A program made the translations under genes and the position numbers. The notes below the pieces were generated by a model, which saw only the letters and a program-made list of their open reading frames with translations, was not told the origin of the DNA and searched no databases. Positions 6,507 through 14,245 of a DNA stretch of 19,628 nucleotides are shown here, one piece after another (position 1 is the stretch's first letter; each line of letters opens with the position of its first letter). Source of the DNA: Roseiflexaceae bacterium UBA965 (GTDB taxonomy: Bacteria; Chloroflexota; Chloroflexia; Chloroflexales; Roseiflexaceae); contig DBCF01000295.1 of assembly GCA_002292925.1 (NCBI GenBank), forward strand, positions 1 to 19,628. Direction: 5' to 3'.

Positions 6507-8471
6507 TCAAATCACCCGATCATTGCCACCATCAATCGGGATTTGGGCGCCGGTGGTGCGGGCAAATATGTCGCCACATAACGCCACCACCAGTTTGGCC
6601 ACATCGTGGCTGGTGATGGTGGTATGCAAAATATTGTTCTTTTTGTAGTCGTCGATGCTCATGCCGTAATTAGCTGCGCGGCTGGCCAGCACATCGTCGC
6701 TCCAAATGCCGGTATCAAAGACTTGGTTGGGGTGCACCACATTTACGCGAATGCCCGCCTCGCCCCATTCGAGCGCCGCCACCCGCGCCAGTTGGGTGAT
6801 GGCGGCCTTGGAGGCCGAATAGGCGGCTGCTCCTGGCCCGGGTGCCGGGACATTTTTTGAACCGATAATCACGACCCGGCCCCCATCATGCGCCAAGGCC
6901 AGCAAGGGCTGACATTCACGCATCAACACCACATTGGCATCGAGGTTGATAGCCATGGTGCGGCGCCATTCGTCGCTGGGCAGGGCATTGATGAGGCGAC
7001 TTTTGGGGAAAATACCGGCGTTGAGCACGAGGATGTCGATACCCCCAAAGGCTTGCACGCCACGGTCAATCGCCGCCCCAATCGCCTGTTCGTCGCTGAT
7101 ATCGCAGACGATGGTACAGACATCGGGGCGGGCAAATACCTCCGTCAGGCGTGGGTTGATGTCGAGGGCGATGACGGCGGCCCCTTGGGCCAACAACGCT
7201 TCGACGCAGGCCCGGCCAATCCCCGAAGCTGCCCCCGTCACCAAGGCTACTTGGCCACTCAAGGGTGGGGCGTTGCCAAGCAGTTTGAGTTTGACCTGCT
7301 CGAGTTCCCAGTATTCGATGGCAAATAAATCCGCATCCGGCAACGGCGTGTAGCCCCCCAATGCTTCAGCGTTGACGATAACGGGGATACTCTGGCGATA
7401 GACATCGCCGCCAATCAAGGCTTCGCGCACCCGCCGCCCTACACTCAGCACCCCCAGCTCGGGGTCGAGCACGATGCGGGGCGCAGGGTCGAGCATGGTG
7501 AGTGGCGTGGTGGCGTCGGCACTGTATTGGTTAAACCAGGCCTGATAGCGCGCCACATAAGCGGCTACATCGCGCCCTACCAAGGGGATTTGGCGGGTGC
7601 GGATGATATGGTCGGGGGTGACACAGCCCCGTTGGGCGATACTCGCCAAATCGGGGCGTGAGACAAAGGCCGCCCCAGCCGCATCGGTTTGGGGCATCAA
7701 CACTACCGCGGCACCGAGGGCGCTGGCGATGTCGTGGCGCAATTGGGCCCGGGCTTGACGGGCGACAGGTGGGGTGAAAACCGTGGCGGTGGCGGGGTGA
7801 ATCTGTTGCGCCACGAATTGTTCGGCCACGTCGACGTAGTGAATCATGCGGTCGTAGCTGGTTTTGGCATCATCGCCCCAGGTAAAAATCCCATGGTTGA
7901 GCAAAATCAACCCTTCGTGGTGGGGCTGTAATTGGCTGGCGAGTTGCAAGGCACAATGGCGTGCCAAGGCGAAGCCCGGCATCACATAGGGCACGACTAG
8001 TAATTTGTCGCCATAGAGTTGTTGGATGTATGCGCTGGCCTGGGGCGTATCGAGGATGGTCAACACGGCATCGGCGTGGGTATGGTCGACATAGGTATAG
8101 GGGATGATGGCGTGCAAAATCGCTTCGACTGACGGCGTTGGCGCGCTACTATCGGTCAGGGCGCAGCGCATGGCATTGACCATGGCGGCGTCACTAAGCT
8201 CGGGCAATTGTCCCATGCGTACCAAAGGGTCGAGTCGGCAAGGGGCAAAGCCGCGGCGGTCGATGGTGCCGAGGTCGTGGCCACTGCCTTTGATATATAA
8301 AATGGTTTCGCTATCACCAAACAAATTCTGTGCGGCGATTTTGACTGATGTGTTGCCGCCGCCATGGAGCACCAAGGCGGGGTCGGCGCCCAGCAGGCGT
8401 GAGGTATAGATGCGCAAATCGAGTGGGGTGGCGCACTGGTGGGCGTTGGTGTCATTCCAGCGACTATGCAT
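6507..8471 (-). CDS. bifunctional class II aldolase / short-chain dehydrogenase
   Basis: A 654-residue natural fusion. The N-terminal class II aldolase/adducin-type domain (about 1-230) shows LVLHGGGNTSVK (33-44), KGSGHDLGTI (61-70), and Zn-type histidines in DHTHAD (H130, H132) and LNHG (H193). The C-terminal SDR domain (about 403-654) has VTGAASGIG (411-419), LNAG (483-486), Ser538 and the catalytic YSASK (Y551, K555). The best known relative with this order is the RhaEW/YuxG-type L-rhamnulose-1-phosphate aldolase plus lactaldehyde dehydrogenase, and length is close to it. I do not assign rhamnose because no other rhamnose genes are present; related fusions act on other sugar phosphates. 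The ATG has AGGAA seven bases upstream. It probably leads a two-gene unit with the GT2 gene. Confidence 0.88.
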   Translation of the reverse strand: MHSRWNDTNAHQCATPLDLRIYTSRLLGADPALVLHGGGNTSVKIAAQNLFGDSETILYIKGSGHDLGTIDRRGFAPCRLDPLVRMGQLPELSDAAMVNAMRCALTDSSAPTPSVEAILHAIIPYTYVDHTHADAVLTILDTPQASAYIQQLYGDKLLVVPYVMPGFALARHCALQLASQLQPHHEGLILLNHGIFTWGDDAKTSYDRMIHYVDVAEQFVAQQIHPATATVFTPPVARQARAQLRHDIASALGAAVVLMPQTDAAGAAFVSRPDLASIAQRGCVTPDHIIRTRQIPLVGRDVAAYVARYQAWFNQYSADATTPLTMLDPAPRIVLDPELGVLSVGRRVREALIGGDVYRQSIPVIVNAEALGGYTPLPDADLFAIEYWELEQVKLKLLGNAPPLSGQVALVTGAASGIGRACVEALLAQGAAVIALDINPRLTEVFARPDVCTIVCDISDEQAIGAAIDRGVQAFGGIDILVLNAGIFPKSRLINALPSDEWRRTMAINLDANVVLMRECQPLLALAHDGGRVVIIGSKNVPAPGPGAAAYSASKAAITQLARVAALEWGEAGIRVNVVHPNQVFDTGIWSDDVLASRAANYGMSIDDYKKNNILHTTITSHDVAKLVVALCGDIFARTTGAQIPIDGGNDRVI

Positions 8472-8498
8472 GATGGTATTCCTGTAGCAATTGCATCC

Positions 8499-8504
8499 AT
8501 AATA
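8499..8504 (-). promoter_or_regulatory. possible -10 element for aldolase/SDR gene
   Basis: On the minus strand TATTAT stands 27 bases before the ATG at 8471, followed by AGGAA as a ribosome-binding site. A -35 box would fall inside the first hairpin repeat (8521 onward) but no good match is seen there. Low-confidence call. Confidence 0.25.
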
Positions 8505-8520
8505 ACATATTGATGTAGGA

Positions 8521-8688
8521 GCGATTCATCCACGGCGTATGCGCCGTATCCAATCGTCCCCGTTGTGGATCATCGCGGGTACACGGCATGAATGGGTAGA
8601 GGCGATTCATCCACGGCGTATGCGCCGTACCCAATCGCCCCGGTGTGGATCGTTACGGGTGTACCGCATGTATGGGTACGAATCGCCC
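8521..8688. repeat. duplicated ~78-bp hairpin repeat with trailing half-copy
   Basis: Copy one is 8521-8598 and copy two 8602-8678; their first 28 bases are identical and the rest differ at scattered positions. Each folds as an outer stem (GCGATT with AATCGT at 8521-8526/8552-8557; GGCGATT with AATCGCC at 8601-8607/8633-8639), an internal loop, and a perfect inner stem ACGGCG-TATG-CGCCGT. In the outer stem a G-C pair in copy two is G-T in copy one, so pairing is kept. AATCGCCC at 8681-8688 looks like the end of a third, partial copy. This fills the 279-bp gene-free gap between the divergent genes at 8471 and 8751. It looks like a REP/MITE-like intergenic element or a structured RNA; I cannot tell which. 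Confidence 0.8.
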
Positions 8689-8689
8689 G

Positions 8690-8716
8690 CCTCTGCGTCC
8701 TCTGCGTGCGCTGTGT
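8690..8716. repeat. three 9-bp repeats (CCTCTGCGT-like)
   Basis: CCTCTGCGT occurs at 8690-8698 and 8699-8707, and GCGCTGTGT at 8708-8716 is a diverged third copy. Short repeats of this look recur between genes in several environmental bacterial phyla, as far as I remember. Here it abuts the hairpin repeat and the next gene's promoter. Confidence 0.6.
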
Positions 8717-8743
8717 GAGACAATGCAGATTATCTCGTATAAT
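8715..8743 (+). promoter_or_regulatory. promoter of lipoprotein gene, predicting a leaderless mRNA
   Basis: A perfect -10 TATAAT (8738-8743) is preceded with a 17-bp spacer by GTGAGA (8715-8720), four of six matches to TTGACA. Normal spacing puts the transcript start at 8750-8751, exactly the GTG start codon of the downstream gene, and there is no Shine-Dalgarno between them. Confidence 0.6.
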
Positions 8744-8750
8744 CAATGGT

Positions 8751-9923
8751 GTGAAACAGCCAACGATTTTTTTGATAATTTGCATAGCGATTGGGAGCCT
8801 TGCGGCCTGTAGTCGCCCCGTCGCAGTGCCGGCCTTTGCCACCCCTACCGCCGTATTAGCGGCCGAGGTCCTTGGCGAAACGGTGGTCACTACGCCGGTA
8901 CCACTCACCCTCGTGCCATGGCAATCGCCCGACGGCCGGGTGCAATTGCGTGTGCCCCAAGCCTGGAGCATCGAAAGCCATAGTGACGCTGGTCGGGCCT
9001 TGTGGATTTGGAATGCCCCCAATCAACGCGGCCTGATTTCGTTGTTGCTGATCGCTAGCCCTACCGCGTTGGACAAAAGTGCCCGCCAAGAATTATTGCT
9101 CCAAACTCTCAATCAGCTCGGTGCCACCAATCAAGGCGATATTCGTACCGACGATCAAGAGCGGATGTTGATTGAAGCGAGTGGCAGTGGCACCAACCGC
9201 GCCGGGAGCGCCGTGCCGTTGTGGATTCGCGTCAGCATCCAACAATTCGCCGATAGTGTCGCCATCGTGGTAATGAGTGTGCCAGAGTCTGACATTGCCT
9301 TGATTCAACCGGTCTCCGACCAGATTTTGGCGACGGTTGATGTGGCACCATTGCCTACCGTGACACCCATCCCCAGCGCCACGCCTGCGCCGTTTACCAA
9401 AGACACCTTTGACCAATCTGACGGCAAATGGTTCGAAGGTGACGATTTGCGCCGGGTCATTGCCGTGCGTGATGGGGTTTATCGCATCTATTTGCGGATG
9501 GCCGATAGCTACTACCTCAGTGCCCCCGCCGAAATTACTCGGCTCGACCAACACATCAGCGTCGATATGGCCTTTGATGGCTCGGCACGTATCGGCACCG
9601 CCTTGCGCTTCCATGCCCGCCCCGACGATACCCGCGACTACGTGGTGTGTTGGATTAGCCCGCTGCAACGCTTTGGCTGCGTGCGCTCTGACGGCGATCA
9701 ATGGCAAACCATGCAAGATGTCACTGATAGTACTATTATTAAACCGACAGAAGTCAATCACGTTGAATTTACGGTCAAAGGTGATCAATACACCTTTACC
9801 GTCAATGGTAGCGTGCTGGCCACCTTTGCGACGACCATGCCCGATGCTGGTGTGCCAGGCTTATATGTCGAAACCTTCGATGCGGCCGCTGGTGGGCTGT
9901 TTGATAACGTCGAAACATCGTGA
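8751..9923 (+). CDS. lipoprotein with PsbP/Mog1-like and jelly-roll-like domains
   Basis: The 390-residue product begins with a lipoprotein signal, KQPTIFLIICIAIGSLAAC, lipobox LAAC with the lipidated Cys at 20, so it should be anchored on the outer face of the membrane. Residues about 45-195 (PDGRVQLRVPQAWSIES onward) resemble the PsbP/Mog1 or DUF1795 type of small alpha/beta domain. A Thr/Pro-rich linker (TVTPIPSATPAPF, about 201-217) leads to a beta-rich C-terminal domain containing DGVYRIYL and LDQHISVDM, like LamG or DUF1080 jelly rolls that bind or act on carbohydrate. No catalytic residues are recognisable. GTG 8751 is chosen because the signal peptide begins there; the frame is open into the upstream repeat. 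Rel follows 25 bp downstream and may be co-transcribed. Confidence 0.8.
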   Translation: MKQPTIFLIICIAIGSLAACSRPVAVPAFATPTAVLAAEVLGETVVTTPVPLTLVPWQSPDGRVQLRVPQAWSIESHSDAGRALWIWNAPNQRGLISLLLIASPTALDKSARQELLLQTLNQLGATNQGDIRTDDQERMLIEASGSGTNRAGSAVPLWIRVSIQQFADSVAIVVMSVPESDIALIQPVSDQILATVDVAPLPTVTPIPSATPAPFTKDTFDQSDGKWFEGDDLRRVIAVRDGVYRIYLRMADSYYLSAPAEITRLDQHISVDMAFDGSARIGTALRFHARPDDTRDYVVCWISPLQRFGCVRSDGDQWQTMQDVTDSTIIKPTEVNHVEFTVKGDQYTFTVNGSVLATFATTMPDAGVPGLYVETFDAAAGGLFDNVETS

Positions 9924-9948
9924 AGGCCGTACTAGGGAGTTGCCGCCG

Positions 9949-12189
9949 ATGAATACTCGTACAAGTGCTACTGGGACATTGCACCCAGACGACACGTTGA
10001 TGCATTCTGCCACTGCCAACGATTTGTGCAACCGCTTCCGTGTCAACGCCAAAAACGACCCCAACCTTGAGCAATATGCATTACTGGTGCGGGCGGCCTA
10101 TGCCATCGCCCATGCCGCCCACGCCCACCAGATTCGTGAATCGGGTGAGCCGTATGTCAATCACCCCGTGGCAGTGGCGATTATTTTGCTCGATCTCGAA
10201 ATCGACGCCGAGACCGTGATGGCCGCCCTGCTCCACGACGTCATCGAAGATACCACCATCACCTACGACCAAATCGAAGCCTACTTTGGGGCTGATGTGG
10301 CTGCCCTCGTCGATGGCGTGACCAAATTGTCGGAACTCGAGATTCGCCCCAAAGAAGAAGCCCAAGCCGAAAATTATCGCAAAATGTTTGTGTCGATGGC
10401 CAACGACCCGCGCGTGGTGCTGGTCAAGCTGGCCGACCGCCTACACAATATGCGCACCATTCATGCCACCAAACCCGAAAAACAACGCCGTATCGCCCGC
10501 GAAACCATCGAAATTTATGTGCCCCTCGCCCACCGCCTCGGTATCAGTCAACTCAAATGGGAACTCGAGGATCGCTCGTTTGCGGTGCTTGAACCTGACC
10601 ATTACCAAGAAATCAGCCGCCAATTGGCGATGCGCCGCGACGTGCGTGAACGCACCGTGCAACGGGTGGTTGAGCGTCTGCGTGATGTACTGGGGCACGA
10701 GCATATCAACGGCGAAGTCTCGGGGCGCCCCAAAAACATCTACTCGATTTATCGCAAAATGGCCCGCAAAGGGGTGCGCCTCGAACAAATCTATGACCAA
10801 CTCGCCGTGCGCGTCATCGTCAACACCGTCCCCGAATGCTATCAAGTGCTGGGGTTGGTGCATACCACCTGGCCACCTGTGCCCGGCGAATTCGATGATT
10901 ACATCGCCAACCCTAAAGAAAGCCTCTATCGCTCACTGCACACCACCGTGCTCATCCCTGGTGGTCAGCCGTGCGAGGTGCAGATTCGTACCGCCGAAAT
11001 GCATGAAATGGCCGAGCATGGTATCGCCGCCCATTGGCGCTACAAAGATGGCTACAAACGCTCCGACCAAAAATTCGACGACAAAATTGTCTGGTTGCGG
11101 AGCTTGATGTCGTGGCGCAACGAAGTGGCCGATGGTAGCGAAGTAGCCACCGATTTCGTCGAGCGCTTCAAGTCGGACTTTCTCGAAGAACAGGTGTTTG
11201 TCTTTACCCCGCGGGGCAAAATCATCGACTTGCCGGTAGGGTCGACCCCCGTCGATTTCGCCTATCGCATCCACTCTGATGTCGGCAATAATTGTGTCGG
11301 TGCGCGGGTGCACCAGCGCATGGTGTCGCTCGATTATCATCTCCAAACCGGCGAAATGGTCGAGATTATGACCAAGCGCACATCCAATGGCCCTAGTCGT
11401 GATTGGTTGAACTTCGTCAAAACCGTCAGCGCCCGCAATCATATCCGGCGCTTTTTTAAGCGGGCTGACCGTGATGAAAACATTGCAGCCGGACGTGAAA
11501 TGCTCGAAAAAGAGCTCAAACGACTCGGCTTGGTGGTGGCCCTCGAAGACCTAGCCACCTTGATGAATATTAAACCAGTCGACGAAATGTTGGTGTTGAT
11601 TGGTAGTGGCGAATTGTCGGCCCGTACCGTTGGCCAAAAAATGCTGGCCAGTCAGATGCCCGAAGATATCGTTGCCGACCCACCTGCCCCCGCTTCGCCC
11701 AGCAAAATCAGTGAACAAACTAACGCCGATATTCGTGTGCGTGGCATGGATGGCCTACTGACTCGCCTGGCCCGCTGCTGCAACCCGGTAGTGGGTGAAC
11801 CAATCGCCGGCTATGTGACCCGTGGACGGGGCGTGACGGTCCACCGCGCCGATTGCCACAACATCCTCAACGAGCCCGACCGCAACCGGATTGTGGGGGT
11901 GGCCTGGGGGAGTGTGGCACCCAAACATGGCTTTTTGGTGCCCCTCCATATTGAATCGTGGGACCGGGTCGGTTTGTGGCGCGACATCTCGAGTACAATC
12001 GCCGATGCCGGTATCAATATCGATGTGGTCGAACAAATGCCTACCCGCCGCCCCAATCGCTCGTACCTGCGGGCGGTGATCCGCGTCCAAAGCGTCGAAC
12101 AATTGACCCGTCTGCTCGATCGCCTCAACCGTCTGCCCGACGTCATCGAAGCCCGCCGTGAAACTGGTAGCATTACTTCGTCTCGGTAA
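9949..12189 (+). CDS. rel: bifunctional (p)ppGpp synthetase/hydrolase, Rel/SpoT
   Basis: The 746-residue protein makes and degrades the alarmone (p)ppGpp on ribosome stalling and starvation. Domains in order: HD hydrolase (about 40-200) with NHP (71-73), LLHDVIEDT (95-102), KLADRLHNMRT (160-170), which is intact, unlike in RelA; synthetase (about 230-360) with GRPKNIYSIYRKM (259-271), GEFDDYIANPKESLYRSLHT (313-332) and EVQIRT (343-348); TGS (about 414-475, VFVFTPRGKIIDLPVGSTPVDFAY); a Cys-containing domain with CC (610-611) and HRADCHN (C636); and a C-terminal ACT domain (about 661-740). Length fits long Rel proteins. ATG 9949 is preceded by AGGGAG nine bases upstream. As one full-length Rel it probably carries both activities for the cell. 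It sits 25 bp after the lipoprotein gene. Confidence 0.95.
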   Translation: MNTRTSATGTLHPDDTLMHSATANDLCNRFRVNAKNDPNLEQYALLVRAAYAIAHAAHAHQIRESGEPYVNHPVAVAIILLDLEIDAETVMAALLHDVIEDTTITYDQIEAYFGADVAALVDGVTKLSELEIRPKEEAQAENYRKMFVSMANDPRVVLVKLADRLHNMRTIHATKPEKQRRIARETIEIYVPLAHRLGISQLKWELEDRSFAVLEPDHYQEISRQLAMRRDVRERTVQRVVERLRDVLGHEHINGEVSGRPKNIYSIYRKMARKGVRLEQIYDQLAVRVIVNTVPECYQVLGLVHTTWPPVPGEFDDYIANPKESLYRSLHTTVLIPGGQPCEVQIRTAEMHEMAEHGIAAHWRYKDGYKRSDQKFDDKIVWLRSLMSWRNEVADGSEVATDFVERFKSDFLEEQVFVFTPRGKIIDLPVGSTPVDFAYRIHSDVGNNCVGARVHQRMVSLDYHLQTGEMVEIMTKRTSNGPSRDWLNFVKTVSARNHIRRFFKRADRDENIAAGREMLEKELKRLGLVVALEDLATLMNIKPVDEMLVLIGSGELSARTVGQKMLASQMPEDIVADPPAPASPSKISEQTNADIRVRGMDGLLTRLARCCNPVVGEPIAGYVTRGRGVTVHRADCHNILNEPDRNRIVGVAWGSVAPKHGFLVPLHIESWDRVGLWRDISSTIADAGINIDVVEQMPTRRPNRSYLRAVIRVQSVEQLTRLLDRLNRLPDVIEARRETGSITSSR

Positions 12190-12262
12190 GTAAGAGACCA
12201 GCGCAATCGAATCATATGGCGGTGTACCAATTCACGGCTGCGCAGGCTGTTTTTTCAAATAA

Positions 12263-12291
12263 ATAACACAATTACGAAAACATGATATGAT
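12263..12291 (+). promoter_or_regulatory. possible promoter of the nucleotidase gene
   Basis: TATGAT (12286-12291, five of six to TATAAT) with ATAACA (12263-12268, four of six to TTGACA) at 17 bp spacing. The region is AT-rich compared with its surroundings. The transcript would start near 12298, about 29 bases before ATG 12327. Confidence 0.45.
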
Positions 12292-12326
12292 TACGTCGTA
12301 ATCAGAAAATTCAAAAAGGAGTGTGT

Positions 12327-12797
12327 ATGTCCAAAGTAGTGTATGTCGATATGGATAATGTGTTGGTCGACTTTCGATCGGGGATTGCGCGTGTGCCGGA
12401 GCACGTGCGCAAGGAGTACGATGATGTAAGTGATGTGCCGGGGATTTTTGCGTTGATGGATCCAATGCCGGGGGCGGTCGATGCATTCCATGAGCTGTCT
12501 GGCTTATTCGACACCTATATTTTGTCGACGGCGCCGTGGAAGAATCCTTCGGCGTGGACGGACAAACGCCTGTGGGTAGAGCAATATTTGGGGCATACGG
12601 CCCACAAACGCTTGATTTTGTCGCACCACAAACAGCTCAATCGCGGACACTTTTTGATTGACGATCGCCCCAACAACGGCGCGCGCCACTTCCGCGGTGA
12701 AGTGATTAAATTTGGGATGCGCGAATACGACGATTGGCCGGTGAAATCGTACGCCGGCTGGCCCGAAGTGTTGGCCTATTTGCGCACCCAGGTGTAG
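12327..12797 (+). CDS. 5'(3')-deoxyribonucleotidase-like HAD phosphatase
   Basis: The 156-residue protein matches the NT5C-type HAD superfamily branch that removes phosphate from deoxyribonucleoside monophosphates. It starts with the nucleophile motif VYVDMDNVLVDF (D8 and D10 of DxDxV), has motif II Thr/Ser in YILSTAPWKNPSAW (64-77), the K in HHKQLNRGHFLIDDRP region and motif IV Asp112-Asp113 (IDDRPNNG), and ends in GWPEVLAYL. Length is slightly below usual. ATG 12327 is chosen because AAGGAG (12316-12321) sits five bases upstream; a GTG at 12321 overlaps that site and is unlikely. It has its own promoter and a strong terminator, so it is a single-gene unit. Substrate could also be another phospho-compound. 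Confidence 0.82.
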   Translation: MSKVVYVDMDNVLVDFRSGIARVPEHVRKEYDDVSDVPGIFALMDPMPGAVDAFHELSGLFDTYILSTAPWKNPSAWTDKRLWVEQYLGHTAHKRLILSHHKQLNRGHFLIDDRPNNGARHFRGEVIKFGMREYDDWPVKSYAGWPEVLAYLRTQV

Positions 12798-12811
12798 GCG
12801 ACAACAGAATT

Positions 12812-12850
12812 ATCCCCCTCCGACGCATCATCGGAGGGGGATTGGTTTTT
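12812..12850 (+). terminator. Rho-independent terminator
   Basis: A perfect 12-bp stem (12812-12823 with 12831-12842, arm ATCCCCCTCCGA) with a seven-base loop is followed by TGG and five T residues (12846-12850). It lies 14 bp after the plus-strand nucleotidase gene. The T-run overlaps the stop codon of the convergent gene. On the minus strand no T-run follows, so it should work mainly in the plus direction. Confidence 0.88.
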
Positions 12851-13541
12851 ATTGGCTGATGAGTTTTTGGGGAGTATCGACAAACAATTGTTGGGCCATG
12901 GCTTCGCCAAAGCGCTCGTAGACATAATCAAAGGCAAAGCGCATGGCGGTGGGGCGGTAGGTGTCGCTATGGGCGTCGCTGGCGACAATGTCGACCAAGT
13001 GGTGCTCAAACAGCGCTAAACTATGAGGCTCGTCGACGGCAATGGCGGTGACTTGAAAGAGCACACCGGCCTCGTGGATGGCCTGCAAATCGTGCAAATC
13101 TTGGGCGTTGTAGATATAGCGCTCGGGGTGCGCCAACACCACCGTATAGCCCTCGGCAATCAAGGTCTGTGCCACCGGCAAAAAGCGCTGGTCGACGGCA
13201 AACACGGGCATTTCGATGAGCACGGTACGACTGCCAGCCAGGCTCAAAATTTGTTTGCTGGCGAGTTTTTGCGGGACGGTGGGCACGAAACTGATTTCGG
13301 TGCCAGGGAGCAAGGTGAGGGCGATGCCGGCCTGGTCGGCGGCCTGTTGGAGCGCCGTGGTGCGTTCGCGGATGAGGGCTGGGCTGTAGTGGCGCGACGC
13401 ACTCGAATCAGGGCTGTGGGGGGTGCAGACAAGGGTGCGCACGCCGGCGTCATAGGCTTGGCGTACCATGTTGAGCGAGACTTCGGCGGTGCGGGCGCCG
13501 TCGTCGATATTGTGCAAAATATGACAATGGATGTCGATCAT
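12849..13541 (-). CDS. CpsB/YwqE-type tyrosine-protein phosphatase (PHP domain)
   Basis: This 230-residue metal-dependent phosphatase removes phosphate from tyrosine in the cognate bacterial tyrosine kinase. PHP-fold metal ligands are visible in order: MIDIHCHIL (H5, H7), D14, CTPH (H42), GTEI (E82), LAHPERY (H138) and ASDAHS (D189, H191). The whole set for a trinuclear centre is intact. The usual polar QxNAGSxxG stretch near 163-170 reads QVTAIAVDE, a small departure. AAGGACG lies just before the ATG. It is the last gene of a five-gene operon, 26 bp after the CpsD-type kinase, the classic kinase-phosphatase pairing of capsule loci, and ends convergent with the nucleotidase gene. Confidence 0.9.
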   Translation of the reverse strand: MIDIHCHILHNIDDGARTAEVSLNMVRQAYDAGVRTLVCTPHSPDSSASRHYSPALIRERTTALQQAADQAGIALTLLPGTEISFVPTVPQKLASKQILSLAGSRTVLIEMPVFAVDQRFLPVAQTLIAEGYTVVLAHPERYIYNAQDLHDLQAIHEAGVLFQVTAIAVDEPHSLALFEHHLVDIVASDAHSDTYRPTAMRFAFDYVYERFGEAMAQQLFVDTPQKLISQ

Positions 13542-13567
13542 AACGTCCTTATAGTATGGTGTAAAAA

Positions 13568-14245
13568 TTATCCGTAATACCCCGACGACTGCGTCATTTC
13601 GGCATCGTTGAGGACGACGCCGACGATGTGGGCCTTGGCTTTTTCGAGTACAATCCGGGCCTGTTTGGCAGGCTCACGGCGGGTACGTCCCGCTTGCATC
13701 ACCAGAATCACGCCATCGATGCGGGGTGCGAGTACTACAGCGTCGCTGACGGCCAAGACGGGTGGAGTGTCGATGATGATGACATCTGCCAAGCCGCGGA
13801 GTGCCTGCAAAATCTCACCCATGCGCCGTGAGCCGAGGATGTCGGCGGGGCGGGGGGGCAGTGGTCCGCTGGCTAGCAATTGCAAGCCGGGCACGCTGGT
13901 GGCTTGGAGCGGCGGGGCATCGCCTGCATTGGCAAACAACATGCTGGTTAGCCCGGTGTCGTTGCTGACGCCAAACAAGCTGTGCAAGGCGGGGCGACGC
14001 AAATCACAATCAACGAGGATGACCCGTTGCTCGGCTTGGGCCATGGTGATGGCCAGATTTGCGGCCACCAGTGATTTGCCTTCGTCGACACCGGCGCTGG
14101 TAATCGTAATCAGTTGCAAGGTGTGGTCGAGGCTGGCAAATTGGATGTTGGTGCGCAGGCTTCGGAAGGCCTCGGCTGCCGCAGATTGGGGGGCGCTCAA
14201 GGCGATTAGGGTTGATGTAGGGCTGGCTGCCACAGGATTGGTCAT
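13568..14245 (-). CDS. CpsD/CapB-type bacterial tyrosine kinase (BY-kinase)
   Basis: A 225-residue cytoplasmic autokinase that controls polysaccharide assembly. The N-terminal EAFRSLR (25-31) fits the EX2RX2R oligomerisation motif. The Walker A is SAGVDEGKS (50-58, with D instead of the common PGEGKS glycine), Walker A' ILVDCDLRRP (76-85) and Walker B VIIIDTPP (155-162). The C-terminal tyrosine cluster is short: only YY in SSGYYG at the very end. A perfect AGGAGG lies upstream of the ATG, which overlaps the stop of the Wzz-type gene by four bases (ATGA). Cytoplasmic BY-kinases need the membrane Wzz-like partner as activator, and that partner is directly upstream. Dephosphorylation is expected by the downstream PHP protein. 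Confidence 0.93.
   Translation of the reverse strand: MTNPVAASPTSTLIALSAPQSAAAEAFRSLRTNIQFASLDHTLQLITITSAGVDEGKSLVAANLAITMAQAEQRVILVDCDLRRPALHSLFGVSNDTGLTSMLFANAGDAPPLQATSVPGLQLLASGPLPPRPADILGSRRMGEILQALRGLADVIIIDTPPVLAVSDAVVLAPRIDGVILVMQAGRTRREPAKQARIVLEKAKAHIVGVVLNDAEMTQSSGYYG

Noticed and set aside
8592..8750. Longer start for the lipoprotein gene
   Set aside because: The open frame extends into the hairpin repeat, but the extra residues lack any signal and the lipoprotein signal peptide begins at GTG 8751.
12241..12255. Terminator after rel
   Set aside because: Six T residues occur at 12250-12255, but the preceding bases form no stable stem with a real loop; only a loopless CTGCGCAG palindrome is seen.
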